NCBI RefSeq assembly: GCF_026191725.2
Contig: NZ_CP120865.1
Span: 1-22,955, forward strand
Source of the DNA: Roseibium porphyridii
Lineage (GTDB): Bacteria > Pseudomonadota > Alphaproteobacteria > Rhizobiales > Stappiaceae
Length of the DNA: 22,955 bases
Direction: 5' to 3'
Shown: in pieces, positions 14,035 to 21,989 of the stretch
How the letters are laid out: each line of letters begins with the position of its first letter
How positions within the stretch are numbered: position 1 is the stretch's first letter
Program-made: the position numbers and the translations under genes
Notes under the pieces: model-generated
Database searches by the model: none
Seen by the model: only the letters and a program-made list of their open reading frames with translations
What the model was told of the DNA's origin: nothing

Positions 14035-15300
14035 TCATGCGATCGCGCTAACGACAGTTGGAAGTATAGAGTGCACGTCCCGGACCATACGATTCTGAGC
14101 GGCAACGATATCTCCCCTAATATCGATACGATAATGGTAGATTTGTGCACCAGTTGGGAGTTTTCCGAGCCGCTCTAAGCGCTGACTTTCTCCCTCATTT
14201 ACAGGTGAGAACAGAACTCCTAATGGAGCGCTGGCAGCAGTCACATGGCTGATTATCTGATAGCGATCTGCTTCTTTGATCCGAGGTTTGTACTTTACCT
14301 CTCCAAGACCGATTATTTCTTTTTTTGAGCGCCTGAAAACTAGATCGGATTTCGTGGGATACGTCTTATTATCTTCGAAAAGTCGCCCTTGATGCTTATT
14401 TCCATCAAGGACCGTAACGCCATGCTCACGCATAGCTCTCACAAAAGTTTGGCGTATAAAACGTTCAAAAATGTCGTCCAGATTGAAGAGGAATGAAGGG
14501 AGTTCTTTGCCCGCCGGTTCAAACGTAAAGGCTATGCCCCCGCCTGTTAGAAGCAATTGATAAACCCGTAACATTCCTGAATACATTTCGCGCAGTCGAA
14601 GAGATACTGACTGACCTAATTCAAAATCAACGGCGCTTGGCTCGCGCTCTTCAACTCGGCGAAGTGTATCCAGAGCTAAGAGAATGCAGCGGCGTTCATC
14701 TTCCCAGTCCTTACCTGGAGGGATGAGGCGAGCTATTCTAAGACAAGCGGCTTTTACAACGCGGTTGACCGGACTATTCAGGCCGAACTCAAAGACGCTC
14801 GACACAGTTTCAACCGGATTTCCCCGCGACATATACTGATTGATTGTTGGCCCGAATTCGATGCGAGGTTTATAATATCCAGCCTGCTCCCTTGCATAGT
14901 AGCTTCGCTCGAATCCGGCAGAAAGCGTAGCTCTTAAATAGAAACAGAAGCTCCGAGCGAGCATTTGGATTGGCGCGGGATTAGCGCTCGTCTGGTAGCG
15001 CCTAACAACTGGTAGAATATTCGCGTAACTCTCCCCGCCAACTTCGAGCATCGTCCAAAGGTTTTGGATGGGAAATTTTGGCGTGATGTTGAGCGTAATA
15101 GCACTCGTAAGCGGCAGATAGCCTATCAGCCCTAGTGCCATGAGCCGCGCACCTTCTGAGATGTCTTTGATCTCTATGGCGTTGAGGCTTCTTGTATCCG
15201 CAAAAACGAGCGAGCGGCCCAGGCTGTCGAAAAGATCAGAACGCGGAAAATGTTGAAATCCACGCTCCTGAATTTCAATCACGCGGGGCGCGGCTGTCAT
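14035..15300 (-). CDS. mcrC: McrC-like restriction nuclease subunit
   Basis: 421 residues, in the McrC family range. McrC supplies the nuclease of McrBC complexes and is driven by the McrB ring. The family hallmarks are visible: LFNLDDIFERFIRQ (about 271-284), followed by a PD-(D/E)xK core with SDLVF (Asp319) and GLGEVKYK (Glu334, Lys336). The ATG follows the mcrB stop by 14 bp, with AGGATTCAGGAG just upstream. An alternative GTG at codon 7 is possible. It is the last gene of the methyltransferase-mcrB-mcrC operon. The nuclease residues look intact, so activity is expected. Confidence 0.88.
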   Translation of the reverse strand: MTAAPRVIEIQERGFQHFPRSDLFDSLGRSLVFADTRSLNAIEIKDISEGARLMALGLIGYLPLTSAITLNITPKFPIQNLWTMLEVGGESYANILPVVRRYQTSANPAPIQMLARSFCFYLRATLSAGFERSYYAREQAGYYKPRIEFGPTINQYMSRGNPVETVSSVFEFGLNSPVNRVVKAACLRIARLIPPGKDWEDERRCILLALDTLRRVEEREPSAVDFELGQSVSLRLREMYSGMLRVYQLLLTGGGIAFTFEPAGKELPSFLFNLDDIFERFIRQTFVRAMREHGVTVLDGNKHQGRLFEDNKTYPTKSDLVFRRSKKEIIGLGEVKYKPRIKEADRYQIISHVTAASAPLGVLFSPVNEGESQRLERLGKLPTGAQIYHYRIDIRGDIVAAQNRMVRDVHSILPTVVSAIA

Positions 15301-15314
15301 CTCCTGAATCCTGT

Positions 15315-16910
15315 TTATTCTGCGTCGTCTGTACCGGCGGCCTCAGCTTCCTCGTCGATTGCCAGTAGCTGGTCAATCTCTGCTCTGAGCGCCTCAAATC
15401 TCTGGCGGTCGTGGAAAAGCGTGCGCTGGATTCCAAGTTGAACGCGGCCAGCCCAAACCTCAGCTAGATCCTCAATAGTTCTGACCTTGAGGAAATTGGT
15501 GTGACCAAACCCAGCCGGAAACGCATCATTCAAAATATCAAACAGCCGCAAGGTTCGATGTAGGACGCGATTTTCAACTCCCTGGCCCTTTAGATAGTTT
15601 TCCAGAAAAGCCTTATCCGGCTCCATCATAATGACGATGAACCGACGCAAAAGAGCATCGTCCAGGTCAGTAACCGAACGATCAAAGGGATTAGCCGTAG
15701 CCAGCACGACTAGATTATGAGGTAGCGTAGTCGGCTTTCCCGAAACAGCGAGGGTGAATTCCTTGTCTCGGTAGTCGAGCTCCAAATAGGTGAGCAGTTC
15801 TCCAAAAATACGCGCAACATCACCTCGATTGAGCTCATCAATCACCAAGACGTAGAGATTTTCAGAGTCTTCTGCCGCTTTGCCCGCAAATTTTAAAAAA
15901 TGCCGTTGATCGAGAACATAAGTAACGCCACCTGATGAATCATTTTCATCATCGGCTTCCAACGGAGCAGGTCTGAAACCTTCAACAAAATCATCATAGC
16001 CAAAGGCAGGATGGAATTGGAGAAACAGGACACGATTCTCATCCTGGTCAGTCAAAAACTCAGCAATGTCGTGCGCCCATTTAGTTTTCCCAGTTCCTGG
16101 TGGACCAGCTAAAAGGAATGAGTGGCTCGTTCCCTTTGCAATGGCGCTCCGGACAGTAGCAAGAATGGGATCATCCCCGCTCATCAGCTCTTTCTTTGTC
16201 GATGTGAGTGGAGCCGCAGGCGGTGGCGTAACCGTGACGAAACTCTGTAAGAGTCGTGGAGCAAGCTCCCTCTGAAACTCACCATCAGAAGGACGCGCGT
16301 CGATCGTGTCGGGCCACGAACGCCCTTCAGTGAGCTTAAAACGCTCTCGGTAAGGAGCTTGGAATTCAGTTAATTCCAACTCCTCGATAAGAAGATGTTC
16401 AAAGAGCTTCTGCCAGGAGTCAATTTCATCAGGAAACCCGCTAAACGCGAACAACCAAACCATGAAATTCTCGAACTCGAAGGCTTCCGGAATTTGACCT
16501 TCAAACGCTGGCTGGAATGCTTCAGTTAAACGAACCGTAGCTTTTTCGCCTACCAGCTCTCCGCGTTGTCGCATCTCGCGATAACCACGGCTAGAGAATA
16601 GGTTCCCCCACATTTTAGTGTCTTGGCGAATGACGTAATCCCTTGAGAAGGGACCACGATCCCATCTAATGCCTCTAAGACGAGGACGGAGGAGATTGTT
16701 TCCACTCGGGAACGGTTCAAGCCCTATTAGGTTTCCGTTGAAATATCGATCGAGGAAATGGTCTGTGCCTTTTTGTTGAGACATGTCGACCAATTCGTCC
16801 GTGCCAACATTATTCGCGGCAAATACAAAAGCGGGGATCAGCCAATTAGCACTGATCCCCTGGAGCCCTTCAATCGCGGACTTAATGGTCGGAATATCTA
16901 AATATTGCAC
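15315..16910 (-). CDS. mcrB: McrB-like AAA+ NTPase of a restriction complex
   Basis: 531 residues. The AAA+ domain has Walker A GPPGTGKT (269-276), the McrB-type QFHPAFGYDDFVEGFRP (about 298-313), Walker B LYVLVIDELNRGD (352-364) and ATANPFDRSVTDLDDALLRRF (about 405-424). In E. coli McrB the last motif begins NTAD and is tied to GTP use; here it is NPFD, so nucleotide preference may differ. The 240-residue N-terminal part is not the short E. coli-type methyl-binding domain that I would recognise, and presumably sets sequence recognition. The GTG start lies 3 bp after the methyltransferase stop. Operon order is methyltransferase, mcrB, mcrC. Confidence 0.88.
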   Translation of the reverse strand: MQYLDIPTIKSAIEGLQGISANWLIPAFVFAANNVGTDELVDMSQQKGTDHFLDRYFNGNLIGLEPFPSGNNLLRPRLRGIRWDRGPFSRDYVIRQDTKMWGNLFSSRGYREMRQRGELVGEKATVRLTEAFQPAFEGQIPEAFEFENFMVWLFAFSGFPDEIDSWQKLFEHLLIEELELTEFQAPYRERFKLTEGRSWPDTIDARPSDGEFQRELAPRLLQSFVTVTPPPAAPLTSTKKELMSGDDPILATVRSAIAKGTSHSFLLAGPPGTGKTKWAHDIAEFLTDQDENRVLFLQFHPAFGYDDFVEGFRPAPLEADDENDSSGGVTYVLDQRHFLKFAGKAAEDSENLYVLVIDELNRGDVARIFGELLTYLELDYRDKEFTLAVSGKPTTLPHNLVVLATANPFDRSVTDLDDALLRRFIVIMMEPDKAFLENYLKGQGVENRVLHRTLRLFDILNDAFPAGFGHTNFLKVRTIEDLAEVWAGRVQLGIQRTLFHDRQRFEALRAEIDQLLAIDEEAEAAGTDDAE

Positions 16911-16913
16911 AAA

Positions 16914-17915
16914 TCACTCTTTTTTCTTCGTCCCTGGCTTCCTGAAATTAAGGCGATTGCCTTCCCAGCTTTCCCAGAGGGCTGAAGGAGTCTTCAAAAG
17001 ACTGTCGACTTTATCCCAAGATACTGATTCGAGCCCCTCTCCCTCAATAGCTCCTTGCACGTAATCGATGTAATCATCACTCATTTCTACCCCAACCACA
17101 TTCCGATGGTTTTGTAGTGCGGTCAGAATTGTTGTTCCACTTCCAACGAAGGGATCAAGGACGTGACCATTGGGGGGGCTAGAGATCTCGATACAGCGGC
17201 GCACGAGTTCCGATGGGAACGCAGCATTGTGCTTAGCTCGACGGTTTCGTTCAATCGGGATATTCCAAACGTCTTCTTCAACAAGTTTCGAGCGATCGAA
17301 ACTGTAGAAACGGCTTTTTGAAAACATAAAAACGAATTCATATTGACGATAAGGCCGGTCACGAGCCGTAGGTTCGACGAAGGCATTGACGCGGTTCCAA
17401 ATAATAGAACTCCGTAACGTCCACCCCCGCTGTTGCATGGCAAAGGCAACTTTCCAAGGCACGCCGATCATACTCTTTTTCGGAATGTCCCATCCGCTCA
17501 CATCGACCGGCCGCACTTTACGCCGAAGGAAGTTACGAGAAGAGCACTTCGGGTCACTGCCGTGTGGCTGCCCATTTCCGGAATAATAAGTGTCTCCAAT
17601 ATTCAGAAAGAAGGCCCCTTCTGGATGAAGTGTCCTTTTCACTTCATCAAACACTTCCATGAGGGCTTCGATATAGGCATCAACGGATTCCTCGTGTCCT
17701 AACTGCCCTTCATACCCATAATCACGCACCCAATAATAAGGTGGGGAGGTGACTGCGACGTTGAAAACGTCGCTTGGCAGTGTTCTGAGCTTTTCCGCAG
17801 AGTTTCCATGCAGCAAGCCTGCGAAATGTCCGCTGGTAGCGGCGTATCCAAAATTTGCCGAAGTATGTGATGATGAAGGTTCAAGGATAGCTGACTCGGA
17901 AGATCGGGTGTCCAT
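16914..17915 (-). CDS. Beta-class DNA amino-methyltransferase (N4-cytosine or N6-adenine)
   Basis: 333 residues. The catalytic motif TSPPY (56-60) comes before the AdoMet-binding motif DPFVGSGTT (254-262). This order defines the beta class of exocyclic amino-methyltransferases. SPPY rather than DPPY, and the following YYWVRDYGYEGQLG, favour N4-methylcytosine, though N6-adenine is not excluded. It heads a tight operon with mcrB and mcrC, so it probably protects host DNA at the site cut by that nuclease. AGGAG lies 11 bases before the ATG. Upstream, GCGATCA occurs twice (17949 and 17974) and may be regulatory. No separate controller gene is seen. Confidence 0.9.
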   Translation of the reverse strand: MDTRSSESAILEPSSSHTSANFGYAATSGHFAGLLHGNSAEKLRTLPSDVFNVAVTSPPYYWVRDYGYEGQLGHEESVDAYIEALMEVFDEVKRTLHPEGAFFLNIGDTYYSGNGQPHGSDPKCSSRNFLRRKVRPVDVSGWDIPKKSMIGVPWKVAFAMQQRGWTLRSSIIWNRVNAFVEPTARDRPYRQYEFVFMFSKSRFYSFDRSKLVEEDVWNIPIERNRRAKHNAAFPSELVRRCIEISSPPNGHVLDPFVGSGTTILTALQNHRNVVGVEMSDDYIDYVQGAIEGEGLESVSWDKVDSLLKTPSALWESWEGNRLNFRKPGTKKKE

Positions 17916-18018
17916 AGTCTACATAGCTCCTGATAAGGGCGCTTCAAAGCGATCATGATTAGGGTGTAGTATTGCGATCAACGCGGAACATAACAAGAAC
18001 TACACAGGAAAAGTTTAC

Positions 18019-18043
18019 AACTGCTGACCCTAATGGGGCAGTT
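18019..18043 (-). terminator. Possible terminator of repA
   Basis: A stem AACTGC / GCAGTT (outer 6 bp) continues with CCC/GGG around an ATTA loop and a small bulge. On the minus strand it lies 42 bp after the repA stop and is followed by GTAAACTTTTCC, a weak U-tract. Confidence 0.4.
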
Positions 18044-18085
18044 ATCCAACCTTTTGGCTCAATATCTTTCGAACTAGCCTGTGTT

Positions 18086-19177
18086 TCACCGCGCCGGACC
18101 ATGCTCTTTCACGTACCAGCGCACATAGGCTCGAAATGAACCAACCGGATTAGCGGGTTTGCTTTGTTTTTTCGTCAGCATCTCCCGCCAGTTGGTCTCC
18201 AGCATATATAAATCATAGCCCTTGGCCTCACGTCGCACGACCTCATGAATGTCACTCGGTAACCGGATCGCTTGAGCATCAAAGCCACCATCATCCGCAT
18301 TCGGTAGAAAGCGGTTGGAAAAGCCTGCTTTGGGTCGAAACGTCACTAAGTCTTCTTCCAAGAAGATTTGATAGTCCGGAAAATGATCATGCCCGGCATT
18401 GGCTTGCACAATATTCTGTACCAACCGCCGAAACTCCTTCTGCGTCGAATTGGAACCGGTCTTCTTCTGCAATGTCTCAAGGCGGATATTCCATCTTGCA
18501 GACTGACCGCAATGTTTGCGTGCAATTTCATAGAGGCGCCGCTCCAATGGCTTGCGAAGCCGGAAATAGTCACGATTTAGGGTCAATACCTCGCGTGCGC
18601 GAATAGCGTTGAATACCCAATCCGACAGTTTGATTTCCACTTCCTGCATGCGCCCATCGCGGGTTTCGCGCACGATGCGTGAGCGCTCAATAATGCCGAA
18701 TTCATCCCACTGCTCCACATCAGCAGTGGTGATGTTGGTGTTAATCCGTGTCCCCCCCAATCGCTTCAGGGCGGCCTTCAGTCCTTCATAACCTGGCCCG
18801 CTGGTCATGCGATTGGTGGCCTTGAGCAAATCATAGGCCTTCAGTCGCACCGTCTGTTGAATGGCTTCACCGCGATTACTCGCCAGCATTAGCTGACTGA
18901 TGCAATAAATCAAAATATCGCGATCATGCACCGTCGCTAACCCATCTGCCGAAGGGCTGATTTCAATAAATTTGCCGTCATGCTCATAGTGACGCTTGCG
19001 GTGATCGGGCTTAGTGGAAAGCGAAAAAATCGGATGTTCCATTGAAGCGGTGTCGCCCTTAAAGGCCGCGTCAAAGACATCGCACACAAACAAATCGCCG
19101 GTGGGGTGCCGATCTGGTAATAAAGGCGACCGATCCTCTAACGATTCCGCCGGTTCTATGATTGCATCACTGACCAT
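18086..19177 (-). CDS. repA: Plasmid replication initiator, RPA family
   Basis: 363 residues. It shows the strongly conserved pattern of the Replication initiator protein A family: MEHPIFSLSTKPD (about 42-54), GLATVHDRDILIYCISQLM (79-97), LLKATNRMTSGPGYEGLK (113-130), RLGGTRINTNI (about 134-144), LSDWVFNAIRAREVLTL (180-196) and YFRLRKPLERRLYEIARKHCG (200-220). These proteins bind iterons with winged-helix domains and open the origin. Seven iterons lie upstream, the nearest ending 9 bp before the ATG, so RepA probably represses its own promoter. The family is characteristic of alphaproteobacterial plasmids, which is the best host clue in the window. Confidence 0.93.
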   Translation of the reverse strand: MVSDAIIEPAESLEDRSPLLPDRHPTGDLFVCDVFDAAFKGDTASMEHPIFSLSTKPDHRKRHYEHDGKFIEISPSADGLATVHDRDILIYCISQLMLASNRGEAIQQTVRLKAYDLLKATNRMTSGPGYEGLKAALKRLGGTRINTNITTADVEQWDEFGIIERSRIVRETRDGRMQEVEIKLSDWVFNAIRAREVLTLNRDYFRLRKPLERRLYEIARKHCGQSARWNIRLETLQKKTGSNSTQKEFRRLVQNIVQANAGHDHFPDYQIFLEEDLVTFRPKAGFSNRFLPNADDGGFDAQAIRLPSDIHEVVRREAKGYDLYMLETNWREMLTKKQSKPANPVGSFRAYVRWYVKEHGPAR

Positions 19178-19186
19178 CCAGTCAGT

Positions 19187-19389
19187 TTCGTCATTTCACC
19201 CACCGGGTCAAGCATTTCGTCATTTCACCCACCCATCATTTCGTCATTTCACCCACCACAGCCATTTTCGGCACGGAAGCTCTGTGGATAACTACACGCT
19301 AAGGTTTCGTCATTTCACACACCCACATTCGTCATTTCACACACCGTTTTTCGTCATTTCACCCACCCACATTCGTCATTTCACACACC
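19187..19389. repeat. Iteron array, replication origin
   Basis: Seven direct copies of TTCGTCATTTCACMCACC start at 19187, 19216, 19240, 19306, 19328, 19350 and 19372. The last four are spaced exactly 22 bp apart, two helical turns, so bound initiators would share one face. The first three have CCC and the later ones alternate CAC and CCC at the variable position. The gap between copies 3 and 4 holds the DnaA box. This is the expected layout of an iteron origin next to its initiator gene. Confidence 0.92.
19283..19291. promoter_or_regulatory. DnaA box
   Basis: TGTGGATAA is the exact complement of the consensus DnaA box TTATCCACA. It sits between iterons 3 and 4, where host DnaA would help RepA open the origin. 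Confidence 0.8.
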
Positions 19390-19480
19390 ATGCCTTAAAA
19401 ATTATCCTGTAGGCTCAATGTCTTACATACCAATTCTCAGGCCGTAACATACAAACACATCTCTAACATTATTAAACACA

Positions 19481-19842
19481 AAGCGCTAAAGCGCTTGCAA
19501 TGCGTCCAGCTAGCCGCTGGACTAGTAACCACTGTAAAGGGAATCCGGCCCATGGCCGGATACTTTAGCGGAATTTGGCTATAAGGCTCGCAAGCTCGCA
19601 GCCAAATACATATTCTCTCAAATTGGTTCGCTCACGCTCACCAAGGAATGATGCGCGATCAATCCCCGCCCCGTTCAATGCTTATCATCCGGCACTCAGA
19701 ACCTGTTATCAAAAGCCGCTATCGCTCCTTCTTTTGACAACAGAACCGTGCGCACCGGAGGAACGCATTTTGCGAACGTGGCTCCGAGGAATGATCTAAA
19801 CCAACAACCCTTTTTCAATTTGAATAAACGGGCTACGCCCGT
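19481..19842. repeat. Hairpin-rich gene-free region beside the origin
   Basis: The stretch 19390-19883 has no convincing gene but at least seven separate inverted repeats. They are AAGCGC/GCGCTT with loop TAAA (19481-19496), GTCCAGC/GCTGGAC (19504-19522), ATCCGGCC/GGCCGGAT extended by TAAAG/CTTTA (19535-19567), ATTTGGCT/AGCCAAAT (19573-19607), TTGGT/ACCAA (19623-19644), a 13-bp stem with one mismatch (19703-19743) and ACGGGC/GCCCGT with loop TAC (19828-19842). None is followed by a T-run on the plus strand. It may be single-strand initiation or primer sites, a structured RNA, or a long leader of the genes starting at 19884. Confidence 0.5.
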
Positions 19843-19883
19843 AAGATGCAGAAATTCGCTTCTCAATTTTCGATGAAATCTCA

Positions 19884-20063
19884 ATGCCGCTTTTTGACTA
19901 TGAAGATGAGATCACCGAACCAGCGGCATCACCCGGCCGCAACCGCCCAAAAGCCAGCAAAAGGGTAAGCGCGAAACGCTGTCGCTTTCCATGTTTCTTG
20001 CTGCTTGTCATAGCCGTAGCAACGGCATCCTTTTTCCTGGTACAACAGGTTAATAGCCAATGA
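19884..20063 (+). CDS. Small membrane-anchored protein
   Basis: 59 residues; too short for many gene callers. An acidic N terminus (MPLFDYEDEITEP) is followed by a basic stretch (RNRPKASKRVSAKR) and one transmembrane helix (FPCFLLLVIAVATASFFLV, about 34-52), giving a single-pass protein. Its stop overlaps the ATG of the next gene (ATGA), which supports real translation. The ribosome site is weak. Function unknown; it is paired with another basic single-TM protein. Confidence 0.5.
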   Translation: MPLFDYEDEITEPAASPGRNRPKASKRVSAKRCRFPCFLLLVIAVATASFFLVQQVNSQ

Positions 20064-20347
20064 GTGATTTTGAGCCGCGTATGGATAAATGGTCCTCAGG
20101 ATCGGCCGTTAACTCGCTTGGTCTACAGTTCCGTGATTCAATTGAAAATAAAGGCAGAACCAAGCGTAACCGCAGACGCGCACGAAAGGCGGCCGAGCGC
20201 CATTATCGCCGGATGCAAAGCCCATTCTGGCGCACCATCTATGCCATCAAGAAATTTATCAGCATATGCATAGCACTTGCCCTGCTTGCTGCGGTGGGTT
20301 GGTTCCTTTTCGCCATCGCTACACCATTTATCGCGGTGTTTTCGTGA
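20060..20347 (+). CDS. Basic single-pass membrane protein
   Basis: 95 residues. A polar N terminus leads to a very basic stretch (KGRTKRNRRRARKAAERHYRR, about 31-51), followed by one long hydrophobic segment (about 67-94). The start overlaps the upstream small gene by 4 bp. It ends 10 bp before the stop of the convergent gene at 20358. The basic cytoplasmic part next to a membrane helix could contact DNA or the inner leaflet. No family is recognised. Confidence 0.6.
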   Translation: MSDFEPRMDKWSSGSAVNSLGLQFRDSIENKGRTKRNRRRARKAAERHYRRMQSPFWRTIYAIKKFISICIALALLAAVGWFLFAIATPFIAVFS

Positions 20348-20357
20348 GGTTCAGCAA

Positions 20358-20744
20358 CTACCGCTCAATCTCACCTGAATTGTGCTGTTGGCAAAGGGTT
20401 TGTAATGGACTTGGCAACTCACCGAGATCATATTCGAACTCTAGAGTGCCATCGGTAGTCATACCCAAGAACTTGGAAGTTGCCTTCTCGGTGCGCTTAG
20501 GGTCCTTGCCCATGCTGGCAATTTCTACCGCCTTAAACACCTTATCTTGGGCGTCACTCTCAAACGGCAAAACGTGCTTACCAGCACAAACAAGAAAATC
20601 GCCAATGTGTTGGTTGCCGTGATTGTCAAATGAAGCCGGTGGGTTCAATCCAAGTAAATAAGAGCTTCCCGCACCATTACGGAAATTAGGTATAGTAAAT
20701 GGCGCAATACCAAAATCAAATTTATGTGTTATTTTATCAGACAT
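20358..20744 (-). CDS. Hypothetical soluble protein
   Basis: 128 residues. No signal or membrane segment is present. Segments such as HIGDFLVCAGKHVLPFESDAQDKVF and TTDGTLEFEYDLGEL suggest a small alpha/beta protein. A strong ribosome site GGAGG lies four bases before the ATG. It follows the 20798-21460 gene on the same strand after 53 bp, with a small AT-rich hairpin in between. No family is recognised. Confidence 0.6.
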   Translation of the reverse strand: MSDKITHKFDFGIAPFTIPNFRNGAGSSYLLGLNPPASFDNHGNQHIGDFLVCAGKHVLPFESDAQDKVFKAVEIASMGKDPKRTEKATSKFLGMTTDGTLEFEYDLGELPSPLQTLCQQHNSGEIER

Positions 20745-20779
20745 AATACCTCCATTAAATATAAGAGATATTATAAATG

Positions 20780-20796
20780 ATTACTTGCTAAGTAAT
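20780..20796 (-). terminator. Weak AT-rich hairpin between genes
   Basis: ATTACTT / AAGTAAT with a GCT loop lies between two minus-strand genes. The minus-strand continuation (CATTTATAATAT) is AT-rich without a clean T-run. It may attenuate transcription or protect an RNA end. Confidence 0.25.
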
Positions 20797-20797
20797 G

Positions 20798-21460
20798 TTA
20801 AGAATTTTTGACAATTAGTTTGATATTTTCATCTCCGTAAGTGGCCGAACCAACCACACTCAAACTTGTATCTGTCTGCCCTTGAAGGTCAGATTCGAGT
20901 ATTTTTGCAAGATGCTTGGAAATGAAGGGATCGTTGATACCACTTTCTTGGAAAAGACTCGCGCACAATCTTAGATCATCGATAAATTCAGGATCATTTT
21001 TTAGTATTTCTCTGTAGTTTTTGATAGATGATATCTTTTTAAGAGATTCTTCGATAGTAATCTGCATCGCAGTATTATCTTTATCGGACCTTAGAGTTCT
21101 CACTGCACCCTTGATGTCGTCGACTAGATCTGAAAGTAAGAGAACATCTTTTTCCTGATCTATTTTCTGTCTCAACTGTTCTTGCTCAATTTCGGCAACC
21201 TCTTGAGCTTTTTGCTGTTCCCACTCGTGTTGCCTCTTGGCGTTTTGTTCTGCAAATTTCCTAGCTTTTTCTTGATCTTCTATTTTTTTGTTATCCAGTT
21301 TTTGGAAAAAACCCCAGATACCCATAGCAACTATCATTATGCCAATAGCATACACGAAACCGAAGATATTGAATTTCCAGATGCCGACAATCACCATGAG
21401 ACCAGCGGGAACACTGGCAATCTTGAAAATAACAGAGTCTTCAAATTCTTTTTTAGACAC
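20798..21460 (-). CDS. Membrane protein with long cytoplasmic coiled coil
   Basis: 220 residues from a GTG at 21460, with AGGA 8 bases upstream. Two close hydrophobic segments (about 12-30 and 32-52) form a hairpin in the membrane. A charged coiled coil follows (about 53-106, rich in Glu, Gln and Lys), then a soluble domain of about 110 residues. The start overlaps the upstream coiled-coil gene by 8 bp, so the two are coupled and may form a complex. It is AT-rich. No family is recognised. Confidence 0.65.
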   Translation of the reverse strand: MSKKEFEDSVIFKIASVPAGLMVIVGIWKFNIFGFVYAIGIMIVAMGIWGFFQKLDNKKIEDQEKARKFAEQNAKRQHEWEQQKAQEVAEIEQEQLRQKIDQEKDVLLLSDLVDDIKGAVRTLRSDKDNTAMQITIEESLKKISSIKNYREILKNDPEFIDDLRLCASLFQESGINDPFISKHLAKILESDLQGQTDTSLSVVGSATYGDENIKLIVKNS

Positions 21461-21944
21461 GCCTTAAATCCTCGATCTGCATAGCGGTTGAAGAGGGAAG
21501 AGCAGGCTCGATAGATGCAATCATTGCATAAGCAGCGTTAGCATTCTCTTCTATTGCCGTCCGAATATTGGCTAATTCCCGATCAATTTCTTTTTGTCTT
21601 TTTTTCATTAAAACGAACCCATCCGAAGATGCGGAATAAGAAGCCTGCCTAATGTCCTTCTTTTCCTCATCAAAGATACGTTGCTGGTCTAGTAATACTT
21701 CTTTGACACCGCGAAAAATCTCCATCACAGCATCTATTTTTTTATTGTGCATGTCCTGGGCGACATCAACCAGCTTACTAAGCAATTGAGCTTGTCGTTC
21801 TCGCTGACGGTCCTGCGCATCGATCTCCATCTTAAGCCGCATCATTTCGATGGATTGTTGTTGTGCCAGCTGGCGGTTGTTGGATTGTTGTTGAATGGCG
21901 CGTAACGCGCCAACAACAACCATCGCGGGGACATGTACAGCCAT
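21453..21944 (-). CDS. Coiled-coil protein with short hydrophobic N terminus
   Basis: 163 residues from the ATG at 21944, chosen over the upstream TTG at 21956 because GAGGA lies six bases before it. A short hydrophobic segment (VHVPAMVVVGALRAI, about 3-17) precedes a near-continuous coiled coil (about 18-145) rich in Gln, Arg and Lys. It overlaps the downstream membrane coiled-coil gene by 8 bp. The two products may pair through their coiled coils, which is inferred from gene order and sequence type. No family is recognised. Confidence 0.65.
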   Translation of the reverse strand: MAVHVPAMVVVGALRAIQQQSNNRQLAQQQSIEMMRLKMEIDAQDRQRERQAQLLSKLVDVAQDMHNKKIDAVMEIFRGVKEVLLDQQRIFDEEKKDIRQASYSASSDGFVLMKKRQKEIDRELANIRTAIEENANAAYAMIASIEPALPSSTAMQIEDLRRV

Positions 21945-21989
21945 ATAATTCCTCAATCTGACAAAAGAGCAGTTCTGGAAATATCGTTG

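Noticed and set aside
13875..14150. Minus-strand frame overlapping the end of mcrC, with a protein-like stretch after the mcrC stop
   Set aside because: No start codon is available after the mcrC stop, and a start inside mcrC would need an overlap of about 115 bp without a ribosome site. It may be a coding remnant, but it cannot be supported as a gene.
14035..16910. Reading the mcrB/mcrC pair as a plain type IV (methyl-dependent) restriction system
   Set aside because: The tightly linked methyltransferase in the same operon makes a modification-protected system more likely.
19187..19389. CRISPR-like look of the regular direct repeats
   Set aside because: The 18-bp unit, spacers of only 4 bp in the regular part, position upstream of repA and the DnaA box fit iterons; no cas genes are present.
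19014..19412. Plus-strand frame running through the iterons (repeated FRHFTHP residues)
   Set aside because: The repeats come from translating the iterons, and the frame starts inside repA on the opposite strand.
19575..19884. Two short frames (plus 19575-19799, minus 19696-19884) in the hairpin region
   Set aside because: Composition is unlike a protein, ribosome sites are absent and they overlap each other and several stem-loops.
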